Positions 8,919-17,368 of a stretch of 64,000 nt of DNA are shown here, one piece after another (within the stretch, counting starts at the first letter, position 1; the number at the start of each line of letters is the position of its first letter). A program made the translations under genes and the position numbers. The stretch comes from Bacteroidales bacterium. GTDB taxonomy: Bacteria > Bacteroidota > Bacteroidia > Bacteroidales > P3. The stretch lies in NCBI GenBank assembly GCA_024681475.1, contig JAILAT010000013.1, positions 1 to 64,000 on the forward strand, given 5' to 3'. The notes beneath the pieces are model-generated. The model did no database searches, had not been told where the DNA came from, and was given only the letters and a program-made list of their open reading frames with translations.

Positions 8919-11093
8919 TTATTTCACAATAACCATCTCGTCGATAAGGTTCTTTGCGCCAGCGTACTTGTCGATCACCCACAGGAAGTAGCGGGAGTCG
9001 AGGCAGATGCAGCGCTGCAGGTTTTCCTCAAAGTCGATGTCGCCCGACATGGCCTCGCTGTTGCCGTCGAAGGCCAAGCCAATGAGGTTACCCTCGGCAT
9101 CCATGACCGGCGAACCGCTGTTGCCGCCCGTGATGTCGTTGTTGGTGATGAAGCAGGTGACCAGCTCGCCCTTGCTGTTGGCGTAGGGGCCGAAATCTTT
9201 CTGCTCGTAGAGCATCTTCAGACGTGCGGGCACCTCAAACTCGCTGTTGGTGGGATCTTCCTTGGCAATGATACCCTTCATCGTGGTGTAGAACTTATAG
9301 GATACAGCGTCGCAGGGGTCGTAGGCCTTCACGTTGCCGTAGGTCAGACGGATGGTGCTGTTGGCGTCGGGGCAGAGCCACTTGACGTTCTTGTTGATTT
9401 GCAGGATACCGTCGGTGAAGTCGCGAATGCCGCGCTGCAGGCCATCAGCCGACTCCTTCGGAACCATGGCGCGCACCTCGGTGTACTTCATATACGAGCC
9501 CTGGCCTGCCAGGAAGAGAGGATCTTTCTCCAAAGCCTTCATGTTGGGTTTCTGCATGAATTTCATGAACGTCTCCTCGTTGGCGAAGACCGATTTCTTG
9601 AACATGTCTTCCACATACTTGTTCCAGTTGCCTTTGTATTTCTTGGCAGCGGCGGTGAGGAAGTCGGGCATGAACTGCATCTCCATGTTGTCGTAGACAT
9701 ATTTGTACATCTCGGCGACGAGACGCATCTCCGTAGCCTGGTCGTAGTCTTTATAGAACTCCTGAGCTTCCTTGACGAGCTCGGCGATGATTTCGTCGCG
9801 GTTCTCCTCGAAACGGGGGTTGGTCATCACCATATTCATGTTGAAGCCGATCTTGAAGCTCTGGAACGGCAGTTCGGGACCCGAGAGGAGGCCTTCGGCA
9901 AGATAGCTGATGGCCGACTCGTAAGGAGCGCGGTCGGCATAGCCCTGGCGAATGAGGTCGAGAGCCTTGCTGTACTTGGGATCTTTGCCCACAGCCCAGG
10001 CGCTGTACTGACGCTCGATGTCTCTCTTCACACCCATGGTGTTGAGGTTCTTCAGAGCCTTGTTCTGCTCGTTGCTGTATTTCCAGTAGTTGGAGCAGGA
10101 AGCATATTTGGAGGCATATTTGATTCTGATTGCCTGGCTGGAAGCCATCTGCTCACGGAGCACGTTGATTTTCACGGTGCGGATTTCGTAGCGCAGCTTG
10201 TTGGTGATGCCCATGGTCTCTTCAAGGCCGTAGGAAGTGAGGAAACGGTCGGTGGTGCCGGGGAAGCCCATCACCATGGCGAAGTCGCCGTCTTTCAACT
10301 CGCGGTTGCTGACGGGGAGGAAATGTTTGGGTTTCAGGGGGATGTTCTCGTCGCTGTAGGCAGCGGGGGTGCCATCGGGAGCGGTGTAGATGCGGAACAT
10401 CGAGAAGTCGCACGTGTGGCGCGGCCACGACCAGTTGTCGGTGTCGCCGCCGAATTTGCCCATCGACGAAGGAGGAGCACCCACGAGGCGCACATCCTTG
10501 TAGATGATATGCACGAAGAGGAAGAACTGGTTGCCGTTGAACATGGGCTTCACCTGAGCGTCGTAGACAGTGCCTTCGACAGCTTTCTTGGCGATCTTGT
10601 CGCACACCTCTTTGATGGCGCGGGCACGGTTGGCCTCGCTCATATCGTCAGAGAGGGCAGCCTGCACCTGGTCGGTGACATCTTCCATGCGCACCAGGAT
10701 GGATGCCGTCAGGCCGGGGTTGGGCAACTCCTGGTCTTTGCTGTAGGCCCAGAAGCCGTCGCGCAAGTAGTCGTGCTCCACGGTGCTGTGCTCCTGCAAC
10801 TTACCGTAGCCGCAGTGGTGGTTGGTGGACATCAGGCCCTGGTCGGAGATAATCTCGCCCGTGCAGAAATGCCAGAACGGCGAACCCTCGTTGCCAAGAC
10901 CCACGATGGCGTCCTTTATACAGTTTTGATTTACAGCGTAGATGTCTTCGGGTGTCAGCTTGAAGCCGGCCTTCTGCATCTCCTCGTAGTTCTTGCCGAG
11001 CAAGGAGAGGAGCCACATGCCCTCATCAGCACGCGTCACACCAGGAAGCAGCACACAGAGTGCCACAGCCAGAATAATACTTTTTACTTTCAT
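8919..11093 (-). CDS. S46 family dipeptidyl-peptidase, DPP7-like
   Basis: 724 residues. The ATG at 11093 starts a signal peptide (MKVKSIILAVALCVLLPG); the longer frame adds 15 residues without function. The catalytic residues are visible: His in STNHHCGY (about residue 85), Asp in the WPRHTCDFSMFRIY region, and Ser in GGNSGSPVM near residue 645. After the Ser, the segment LAFDGNSEAMSG carries Gly where DPP11 has the Arg that selects acidic P1 residues, so DPP7 specificity (hydrophobic P1) is expected. S46 enzymes release dipeptides in the periplasm of asaccharolytic or protein-fermenting Bacteroidales. The usual Trp after Asn in the FDGNWE motif is Ser here, a small departure. It stands alone on the minus strand. 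Confidence 0.92.
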   Translation of the reverse strand: MKVKSIILAVALCVLLPGVTRADEGMWLLSLLGKNYEEMQKAGFKLTPEDIYAVNQNCIKDAIVGLGNEGSPFWHFCTGEIISDQGLMSTNHHCGYGKLQEHSTVEHDYLRDGFWAYSKDQELPNPGLTASILVRMEDVTDQVQAALSDDMSEANRARAIKEVCDKIAKKAVEGTVYDAQVKPMFNGNQFFLFVHIIYKDVRLVGAPPSSMGKFGGDTDNWSWPRHTCDFSMFRIYTAPDGTPAAYSDENIPLKPKHFLPVSNRELKDGDFAMVMGFPGTTDRFLTSYGLEETMGITNKLRYEIRTVKINVLREQMASSQAIRIKYASKYASCSNYWKYSNEQNKALKNLNTMGVKRDIERQYSAWAVGKDPKYSKALDLIRQGYADRAPYESAISYLAEGLLSGPELPFQSFKIGFNMNMVMTNPRFEENRDEIIAELVKEAQEFYKDYDQATEMRLVAEMYKYVYDNMEMQFMPDFLTAAAKKYKGNWNKYVEDMFKKSVFANEETFMKFMQKPNMKALEKDPLFLAGQGSYMKYTEVRAMVPKESADGLQRGIRDFTDGILQINKNVKWLCPDANSTIRLTYGNVKAYDPCDAVSYKFYTTMKGIIAKEDPTNSEFEVPARLKMLYEQKDFGPYANSKGELVTCFITNNDITGGNSGSPVMDAEGNLIGLAFDGNSEAMSGDIDFEENLQRCICLDSRYFLWVIDKYAGAKNLIDEMVIVK

Positions 11094-11270
11094 TGTCAAT
11101 TGTGTTTTTTTGTTTTTTATGAATATTATAAACTTCACTCAGTTTTCTCGCTATATAAAGGCACAAGCACTATCACAAGTGCTTTATTATCAGCACTATC
11201 ACATACTAGCATTGCACCTGCAGCGCATTGCAAATGTACACACTTTTTTTGAATTCCACAAATAAATGTT

Positions 11271-12524
11271 TCATGCCCCGAAGTCGTCAAAGAGAATGTT
11301 CTCGGGTGGCACTCCGAGGCCGTCGAGCATAGAGACCACGGCGGCGGTCATGGGGCCTGGGCCACAAAGATAGTATTCCACCTCTTCAGGCTCGTTGTGG
11401 TGCGACAGATAGTTGTCGTAGATGACCTGATGGATGAAACCGGTGTAGCCCTGCCAGTTGTCGCCGGGCTGCGGGTCGGAGAGCGCCACGTGGAACTCGA
11501 AGTTGCTGTTCTGCTGTGCTATGGCCTCAAAATCATCGATATAGAACAACTCCTTCAGCGAGCGGCCGCCGTACCAGAAGGTGCATTTGCGCTGGGTGTG
11601 ACGGGTGTGGAAAAGATCGAAGATGTGCGAGCGCATCGGCGCCATTCCGGCGCCGCCGCCGATGAACATCATCTCCTTGCCGACACCGTCGGCGGGACTG
11701 GGTTCCTTGATGTGAAAATCGCCATAAGGGCCACTGACAAGCACCTTGTCGCCAGGCTTCAGCGACCAGATGTACGACGAGCTGATGCCAGGGTTCACCT
11801 TGGCGAAACCGCCGCGGTGACGGTCGAAAGGCGGCGTGGCGATGCGCACGTTGAGGGTCACGATGTCGCCCTCGGCGGGATGGTTGGCCATGGAGTAGGC
11901 GCGAGTGCAGGGGGTGTCGTTACGCATGGTGAGGTCGAAGAGGCCCATCCGCTGCCAGTCGTCGCGATAGGGCTCGTCGACAGCGATATCGCCATATTGC
12001 ACCTTGCAGGCGGGGATGTCGATCTGCACGTATTCGCCTGAGCGGAAACTGAGTCGTTCGCCTTCAGGCAGACGCACGGTGAATTCGCGGATAAAGGTAG
12101 CCACGTTGCGGCTGCTGACCACGGTGCATTCCCATTTCTTCACCGACAGGACCGACTCGGGCACCACGATGCTGAGGTCTTCCTTCACCTTCAGCTGGCA
12201 TCCGAGGCGCCACCCGTCGCGCTGTTCACGGCGCGAGAAGAAACCCACCTCGGTGGGCAGGATGGTGCCGCCGCCTTTCACCACACGGCAACGGCACTGG
12301 CCACAGGAGCCCTTGCCGCCACAGGCCGAAGGCAGATAGACACCGTGCTCCGACAGCGTGGAGATGAGGCTGTTGCCACTGTCGACAGTCAGCCGCTTGT
12401 CGTCATTGATTGTGATGGTGACCTTGCCCGAAGGCATCAGTTTGGCACGCAACACAAGCAGCAACGCCACCAGCAATGCCACGACGACGAAGAATACAGC
12501 TATAGAGGATATGAGTGTTGTCAT
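11271..12524 (-). CDS. nqrF: Na+-translocating NADH:quinone reductase subunit F
   Basis: 417 residues. It has one N-terminal membrane helix, a 2Fe-2S ferredoxin domain with ACGGKGSCGQC plus a fourth Cys at RLGCQL, then FAD-binding (TRAYSMANHP) and NADH-binding (IGGGAGMAPMRS and YLCGPGPM) domains. It takes electrons from NADH into the complex at the inner membrane. It lies 9 bp after nqrE and is the last gene of the operon. Because 3.6 kb is inserted upstream of nqrE, its transcription probably depends on read-through or on the promoters of the inserted genes. Confidence 0.97.
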   Translation of the reverse strand: MTTLISSIAVFFVVVALLVALLLVLRAKLMPSGKVTITINDDKRLTVDSGNSLISTLSEHGVYLPSACGGKGSCGQCRCRVVKGGGTILPTEVGFFSRREQRDGWRLGCQLKVKEDLSIVVPESVLSVKKWECTVVSSRNVATFIREFTVRLPEGERLSFRSGEYVQIDIPACKVQYGDIAVDEPYRDDWQRMGLFDLTMRNDTPCTRAYSMANHPAEGDIVTLNVRIATPPFDRHRGGFAKVNPGISSSYIWSLKPGDKVLVSGPYGDFHIKEPSPADGVGKEMMFIGGGAGMAPMRSHIFDLFHTRHTQRKCTFWYGGRSLKELFYIDDFEAIAQQNSNFEFHVALSDPQPGDNWQGYTGFIHQVIYDNYLSHHNEPEEVEYYLCGPGPMTAAVVSMLDGLGVPPENILFDDFGA

Positions 12525-12533
12525 AATGTTCTG

Positions 12534-13148
12534 TTACAGTTTTATACCCATAAACGACATAAAGGCTATGCCCATCAGGCCGGTGATGATAAAGGTGATG
12601 CCCACGCCCCGCAATGCCGGCGGCACGGCAGAGTAGCGCAGACGCTCGCGCAACGCGGCGATGCCCACGATGGCCAGCAGCCAGCCGATGCCCGAGCCCA
12701 GCGCGAAGCAGCTCACTTCGCCGATGTTGGCGTAGGCGCGCTGCTGCATGAACAACGACCCGCCAAGGATGGCGCAGTTCACGGCGATGAGGGGCAGGAA
12801 GATGCCCAAAGCATTGTAGAGCGCCGGCGAGAATTTCTCCACCACCATCTCCACCATCTGCACGATGGCGGCGATGACCGCGATGAAGAGTATGAGACTC
12901 AGGAAGCTCAAATCGACATCAGCCAGTTTCGGCGAGAGCCATACCAGCGCACCAGGTTGCAGGATATACTTATCCAACAGATAGTTGACCGGCACCGTTA
13001 TGACCAGCACAAAAGTCACCGCCACGCCCAGTCCCAGCGAAGTCTTCACCGTCTTCGACACGGCCAGGTAAGAGCACATGCCAAGGAAGAAGGCGAAAAT
13101 CATATTGTCGATGAAGACCGATTTGATGAAGATATTGACGTAGTCCAT
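12534..13148 (-). CDS. nqrE: Na+-translocating NADH:quinone reductase subunit E
   Basis: 204 residues with six predicted membrane helices, the usual size for NqrE. It starts [15 protein letters not shown] and contains the conserved MCSYLAVS (about 24-31) with the Cys that helps bind the iron at the NqrD/NqrE interface. It is normally immediately downstream of nqrD, but here the two are separated by an insertion of about 3.6 kb. The DNA around its start codon is repeated at 14583-14676, where a degraded copy of its first 15 codons survives. Confidence 0.96.
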   Translation of the reverse strand: MDYVNIFIKSVFIDNMIFAFFLGMCSYLAVSKTVKTSLGLGVAVTFVLVITVPVNYLLDKYILQPGALVWLSPKLADVDLSFLSLILFIAVIAAIVQMVEMVVEKFSPALYNALGIFLPLIAVNCAILGGSLFMQQRAYANIGEVSCFALGSGIGWLLAIVGIAALRERLRYSAVPPALRGVGITFIITGLMGIAFMSFMGIKL

Positions 13149-13200
13149 GTTGCGAATGCGTTAATGTGTTAATGTGTGAATGCGTTAGTGTGTTATTATC
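13105..13200. repeat. Direct repeat, copy A (nqrE 5' end plus upstream spacer)
   Basis: About 95 bp covering the first 15 codons of nqrE and the spacer rich in ATGYGTTA units up to the stop of the downstream-facing ATPase gene. The same order is found at 14583-14676 with scattered substitutions; the 30 bp from the start codon into the spacer are nearly identical. The two copies flank the ATPase gene at 13199-14440. Confidence 0.85.
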
Positions 13201-14440
13201 ATAATTCTGTAATAGGGATGACCGTAATGGGGATGGGGTCGGTTAACGTTTCTTTCTCAGAGAAGGTCACAATACTCAGGTCGTCGCATTTCAACTCGTC
13301 ACCACACTCGACAAGGGCGCTTATTTCACGTTTGCGGGTTTTCGCCGAGTCGAGACTGTACGACACTTGTATCAGACGTTCGACTTTTGGTCCTTTCCGG
13401 GTGACGAAGTCGACTTCGCGGTTGTTGCGAGAACGATAGTAAAACAGTGTCTGCCCAGGCACATACCCCTTCCGCAGCAGCTCCACAAACACTTGGTTCT
13501 CCAACAGACGACCCAGGTTGTCGCTCAAATCGAATGCTGACGATTGGACGAAGCCGTTGTCGACAATGTAGGCTTTGCGGTCAGCTTTGGCCATCAGTTT
13601 CAGTTTGTTGTTGAATCGAGGCAAAAAGAAGAAGAGGTACGGCTCGTTGAGGTAATCGCAGTACTTTTTTGTTGTGGTGACACTTGCAATGTTCAACTCC
13701 TCGGCGAGGTCGTTGGCCGAGAATGGGTTGCAAAAGTTGGAAAGCAGATAGGTGGCCAGGCTGTAAAGGTCGGTGGTTTTTCTGATGTGGTGTCTTTGAG
13801 CCACATCTTTCAGTAGAATGGAGTCGAAGAGTGTAGAGAGGTAGTTCTTTGTGATGCCGCGAGCCAACACCGATTCTGGGAATCCTCCGTTGCGTAGATA
13901 GTCATCCACGAGAAGGTTTGCACGAGTTTGCTGCTCTTTTTCGATGGAGGCTATGTCGATTTTGTTTGTTGCCAGCACTTCGGCCAAGCTGAAAGGCAAC
14001 ATCTCGATTTGCAGATATCGGCCAGTGAGTACTGTGGCCATCTCGCTTGACAGCATGTTGGCGTTACTGCCAGTGATGACAATATTCTTGCCGTTGCGGT
14101 ACAGTTTGCTTACCCATAAATCCCAGCCCGGTAAGTTCTGCACCTCATCAAGCATCAAGTATTCATAGCTCGGATATACTTCTTCGAGCGTTTTTTCCAC
14201 AAGTTCGTCATCCCATTTTTCGAGCAGTTGTTTGTCGTCGAAATTGAGATAGGCAAAGTTGTGGCTTTTGAGCATAAGCAATGCAAATACCGATTTTCCA
14301 GCCCTGCGCGGCCCGGTAATCAGCTTTATCAGAGTACTCTTCAGTATCTCAGCAGTCTGATATTTCGTCTTGCGGTCGATGTATGGACGAGACACAATAG
14401 TGTCTCGTTCAGCGCGTTGTGTCAATATTATATTCTTCAT
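13199..14440 (-). CDS. AAA ATPase with C-terminal DUF4143 domain
   Basis: 413 residues. The Walker A motif GPRRAGKSVFAL is at about 42-53, Walker B LMLDEVQ near 96-102, and a sensor-like ITGSNA follows. A DUF4143 domain fills about 200-360, with a helix-turn-helix-like stretch and the nuclease-like RSRNNREVDFV near 345. Proteins of this class are numerous, variable and often mobile in Bacteroidales; their role is not settled and some resemble toxin-antitoxin or defence ATPases. The gene sits between nqrD and nqrE, has its own TAnnTTTG box, is less GC-rich than the nqr genes, and is flanked by a direct repeat, all pointing to a recent arrival. Confidence 0.88.
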   Translation of the reverse strand: MKNIILTQRAERDTIVSRPYIDRKTKYQTAEILKSTLIKLITGPRRAGKSVFALLMLKSHNFAYLNFDDKQLLEKWDDELVEKTLEEVYPSYEYLMLDEVQNLPGWDLWVSKLYRNGKNIVITGSNANMLSSEMATVLTGRYLQIEMLPFSLAEVLATNKIDIASIEKEQQTRANLLVDDYLRNGGFPESVLARGITKNYLSTLFDSILLKDVAQRHHIRKTTDLYSLATYLLSNFCNPFSANDLAEELNIASVTTTKKYCDYLNEPYLFFFLPRFNNKLKLMAKADRKAYIVDNGFVQSSAFDLSDNLGRLLENQVFVELLRKGYVPGQTLFYYRSRNNREVDFVTRKGPKVERLIQVSYSLDSAKTRKREISALVECGDELKCDDLSIVTFSEKETLTDPIPITVIPITEL

Positions 14441-14459
14441 GGCGATAATACTTTGACTG

Positions 14460-14467
14460 CAAATATA
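14460..14467 (-). promoter_or_regulatory. -7 element of the inserted ATPase gene
   Basis: On the minus strand TATATTTG matches TAnnTTTG, 20 bp before the ATPase start; a TTG lies about 17-19 bp further upstream. This suggests that the inserted gene, and possibly nqrE and nqrF behind it, is transcribed from here. Confidence 0.5.
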
Positions 14468-14581
14468 CGATTTTTATTCATTTCAACAATGTATAATGGA
14501 TAAAATTCATTTATTTTATCCATTACAGATGGTGCGAGTGTATATTGATGTGCTCACAGTTTGTGACAGCATGTTGTTTGT

Positions 14582-14626
14582 GTTGTCTACGGAAATCGAC
14601 TTGATGAATATGTTAATGTAGTTCAT
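14582..14626 (-). pseudogene. Remnant of the nqrE 5' end
   Basis: Fifteen codons starting at ATG 14626 read MNYINIFIKSISVDN against [15 protein letters not shown] in the intact nqrE. Beyond codon 15 the similarity is lost and the frame ends after about 20 unrelated codons. The sequence upstream of this ATG repeats the spacer in front of the real nqrE. It most likely marks the original nqrE start, disrupted when the ATPase gene arrived, or a by-product of the same event. Confidence 0.8.
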
Positions 14627-14676
14627 GTTGCGAATGCGTTAATGTGTTAATGTGTTAAAGCGTTAGTGTGTCATAA
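14583..14676. repeat. Direct repeat, copy B
   Basis: Second copy of the element at 13105-13200, placed directly after the stop of the second ATPase gene just as copy A lies directly after the stop of the first. Both copies contain the ATGYGTTA-type short repeats (GCGTTAATGTGTTAATGTGT). Confidence 0.85.
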
Positions 14677-15795
14677 TTATATTCTTCTTAGCCAAGGGGC
14701 CATAATCGGGTCGGTGAGGAAAATCTTTTTATCTTCTTCCAATATCAAGTCTTTTTCTAGGAGTAACTTCTTTATCGTTGCCACGTTGGCAGAAGAGCCG
14801 AGATTGTATCGCTGTATAGTTTTGCCTGCCGAAAGGCCACTGTTGATGCCGTCGGCAACGGCGCGCAGATAGTTCATCTGATAGGCTGTCAATCCCTCGG
14901 TTTTGGCTTCAAAAAAATCTGAACACTGATCTACCAATTCGGTAAAAGCTTCATGCAACGACGCCTCGTTGACCTTCTTATCCGTTCGTTGGAACACGTA
15001 CCACGATAGCTGCTGCACATATGATGAATTACCATCCACCTGAGCCACAATCCATTCCGATTGCTTTCTGGAAATATCTTTACCTTCCTGCTTGAACTTG
15101 CCGACGATATATTTCACCCAGTATTCTGTCGGTATGCGTTGCAGGTAGATAATGTCGCCAAATTTGTAGAAAGGCTTGGATGTATCGTCGAAGAGGGATT
15201 CCATCATGTGTTTTCGGCTGCCGAATAGGCAATAAGACACATGTTCCTGGTGCTGCCATATCGATCGGAGTTCAATCTGAAACTGTAGGGAGTCAGTGTA
15301 GTTGCCTATCTGCTGGAACTCATCAATACAGACCACCACCTGTATGCCTTTTTTCTTGGCTATGCTCTCGGGTAGTTGCAGTAGGTCATCCATTGACCGG
15401 TCGCGAGGCGAGAGTTCCAGTTTGATGCTCATTTCACCCATAGGGTCTGGCGATGCATTGACTCCGAAGCTGAAGCGACTGAGAAATGTGCGTGCATTTT
15501 CCAGCCACTCGTCCATCTTGCCCGCAGTCTGCGTGAGTACTGCCGAGGCGAAGCGTTCACAGAACTCCTCACGACTTCGGCAGCGTTGTACATCAACATA
15601 CACAATCCTCAACTTCGCGCTCTCCGCCTTCTCCTTGGCATTCTTCACAAGCGAGGTCTTCCCCCAACGCCGTGGAGATACAATAAATGTGTTTACACCA
15701 TATTTGAAGTTGGAAACCAGCTTTTTGGTCTCTTTCTCGCGGTCGGTGAAGGTGTCTCCACTTGCAGTTCTCCCGAATACAAACAACTTGTTCAT
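14677..15795 (-). CDS. AAA ATPase of the archaeal-ATPase (PF01637) type
   Basis: About 372 residues from the ATG giving MNKLFVFGRTA; a TTG four codons upstream is an alternative. The opening FTDREKE is the usual box before the P-loop, followed by Walker A SPRRWGKTSLV (about 40-50), Walker B VVCIDEFQQI (about 158-167), an FGSRKHMM sensor region, and a C-terminal winged-helix-like part (YLRAVADGINSG). It belongs to the large Bacteroidales family of stand-alone ATPases that often occur in many copies per genome; no substrate is known. It is in the insertion within the nqr operon, separated from the other ATPase gene by the nqrE remnant. Base use is more AT-rich than nqr. Confidence 0.85.
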   Translation of the reverse strand: MNKLFVFGRTASGDTFTDREKETKKLVSNFKYGVNTFIVSPRRWGKTSLVKNAKEKAESAKLRIVYVDVQRCRSREEFCERFASAVLTQTAGKMDEWLENARTFLSRFSFGVNASPDPMGEMSIKLELSPRDRSMDDLLQLPESIAKKKGIQVVVCIDEFQQIGNYTDSLQFQIELRSIWQHQEHVSYCLFGSRKHMMESLFDDTSKPFYKFGDIIYLQRIPTEYWVKYIVGKFKQEGKDISRKQSEWIVAQVDGNSSYVQQLSWYVFQRTDKKVNEASLHEAFTELVDQCSDFFEAKTEGLTAYQMNYLRAVADGINSGLSAGKTIQRYNLGSSANVATIKKLLLEKDLILEEDKKIFLTDPIMAPWLRRI

Positions 15796-15979
15796 TCCTA
15801 ACCTCAACTAATCGTTTTGTGACTAATAACGCACTTACTAATTGATTTATTATTTAATTCCAAAAAAATATTTATCCCAATATATTTGACTGCACCAAAG
15901 ACCTAATTATTCGCACTCCGAGTCGGTCGGTTTCTGTTCCGATTGACCTCGCCGCAACGTGCGGCGGGGCGCTGAAAAA

Positions 15980-16627
15980 TCAGTTGGCGTTCTTCACGGC
16001 GCGGACGTAGAAGGCATGGTATCGCTCACCTTCGTTGATGCTCAATTCCTGGAAGCGCGACTCTACGAAGAGGTTCCACGCCCATAATGGGTAGTCAGTG
16101 TAGAGCGAGGCAGACCAGTAGTAGCCGAAGGGCAGGAAGATGCTGTTGCCGTTGGCGGCAGTGAATTTGCGGCCTTCGACGCCGTTCTGCGATGTCGCTA
16201 CCACCGTGGTGTTGGCGAGGAGTTCGCGCCACTCGAAGTAAGTTGGGGTGCGGGCGCCATTGCCCAGATAGGCAGTGGCTGCATCGTCGCCGGGCTCGAG
16301 GGTGGTTAGATTGTCGGTATAGCCGTTGTAGCCGTAGTTGGTGTCTGTACAATATTTGGTCAGCTGGTAAGCGTCGCCGCCGTTACAGTATTGGTAGGTA
16401 CTCCAACTGTATTCGATTTTGGGCTGTGTCTCGCCCCACGCAAATACCTCGCCAGACTGTTCTGGCGCACTGGCACCCACGTTGTATGTGGCCCACAGCA
16501 GACCGCTCGGCAGGCCGAGGTCTACCCAGCCATCGGCAGTGCTGCTGCCGTTGTTTTCCTTCTCTGTGCAGGCTACCATCGCCGTCATTGCGAAAACAAC
16601 CATCAGGATTGAAAAAACTTTCTTCAT
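15980..16627 (-). CDS. Lipoprotein with a Fibrobacter-type major paralogous (DUF1566-like) domain
   Basis: 215 residues. The ATG at 16627 begins a lipoprotein signal (MKKVFSILMVVFAMTAMVAC, lipobox VAC); the longer frame adds 22 residues with no leader. The mature part starts with WVDLGLPSGLLWATYNVGA and holds VFAWGET, RTPTYFEWREL and a late YYWSASLY, the pattern of short exported Fib_succ_major/DUF1566-like proteins common in Bacteroidales. Its role is unknown and it is probably surface- or periplasm-anchored. It is the nqrD-proximal gene of the insertion. The 140-180 bp between its end and the second ATPase carry no gene. Confidence 0.8.
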   Translation of the reverse strand: MKKVFSILMVVFAMTAMVACTEKENNGSSTADGWVDLGLPSGLLWATYNVGASAPEQSGEVFAWGETQPKIEYSWSTYQYCNGGDAYQLTKYCTDTNYGYNGYTDNLTTLEPGDDAATAYLGNGARTPTYFEWRELLANTTVVATSQNGVEGRKFTAANGNSIFLPFGYYWSASLYTDYPLWAWNLFVESRFQELSINEGERYHAFYVRAVKNAN

Positions 16628-16646
16628 TATGCTAAGATTTAAGATA

Positions 16647-16715
16647 TTAAAAGAGTTCATTAACGTATTCAAAACTATCCTGCTCCACCGCAATATTGAG
16701 GTTGGCGAGGAGCAT
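16647..16715 (-). CDS. Possible 22-residue gene or remnant with IAVEQxxFE motif
   Basis: A short minus-strand frame from ATG 16715 to TAA 16647 encodes MLLANLNIAVEQDSFEYVNELF, between nqrD and the lipoprotein gene. Its core repeats the tail read at 78-158. The likeness at the protein level with mostly synonymous DNA changes hints that it is, or was, translated. It could be the cut-off end of an inserted gene. It has no named family. Confidence 0.3.
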   Translation of the reverse strand: MLLANLNIAVEQDSFEYVNELF

Positions 16716-16750
16716 GGTTCTCCGAAGGCAGGGGTTATTTGGGGCTGGTT

Positions 16751-17368
16751 TCATTTCTCGCAAAGGTCTTTGTTGCGGGAGCGGTGCCACCAGATGATGA
16801 GGCCGACGAGGATGAGGGCCATGGGGGGCATGATCATCAGGCCGTTGTTCTCGTAGCCGATGCCGTAGATGCCAAGCTTCTCCATGACGGGGTAACCCCA
16901 GAGAGTTCCGCTGCCGAAGAGTTCGCGGACGAAGCCCAGCGTGATGAGTATAACACTGTATCCGAGTCCATTGCCGAGTCCGTCAAGGAGACTGGGCCAC
17001 GGTTTCTGCTTCATGGCAAAGGCTTCGAGCCGGCCCATGACGATGCAGTTGGTGATGATGAGCCCCACGAAGACCGAGAGCTGCTTGCTGACATCGTAGA
17101 GATAGGCTTTCAGCACCTGGTCGACCAACACCACGAGTGCGGAGACCACAACGAGCTGAACAATGATGCGGATGCGCGGCGGGATGGTGTTGCGCAGCAG
17201 CGAGATGATGAGGTTGGCCAGCATCACCACCACGGTGACCGATGCCGCCATCACCACGGCGGGCTTCAGCTGTGCCGTCACGGCCAGACAGGAGCAGACG
17301 CCCAGCACCTGCACGAGGATGGGATTTTCCTTGCCGAGGGGGAGTTTGATGAGTTTCAGGTTTTTCAT
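16751..17368 (-). CDS. nqrD: Na+-translocating NADH:quinone reductase subunit D
   Basis: 205 residues, six predicted membrane helices, usual length. The conserved Cys is in GVCSCLAVT (about 24-32), matching the paired motif in NqrE, and TNCIVMGRLEAFAM is the family's second hallmark. The ATG overlaps the nqrC stop by 4 nt (ATGA), so translation is probably coupled. The gene ends where the inserted DNA begins. Confidence 0.96.
   Translation of the reverse strand: MKNLKLIKLPLGKENPILVQVLGVCSCLAVTAQLKPAVVMAASVTVVVMLANLIISLLRNTIPPRIRIIVQLVVVSALVVLVDQVLKAYLYDVSKQLSVFVGLIITNCIVMGRLEAFAMKQKPWPSLLDGLGNGLGYSVILITLGFVRELFGSGTLWGYPVMEKLGIYGIGYENNGLMIMPPMALILVGLIIWWHRSRNKDLCEK

Noticed and set aside
9399-11252. 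Open frame of 617 codons on the plus strand
   Set aside because: Antisense of the S46 peptidase gene; the conserved catalytic motifs are all on the minus strand.
13199-15795. Transposon or insertion sequence around the ATPase genes
   Set aside because: No transposase gene and no terminal inverted repeats were seen; only the direct repeat with the nqrE remnant supports mobility.
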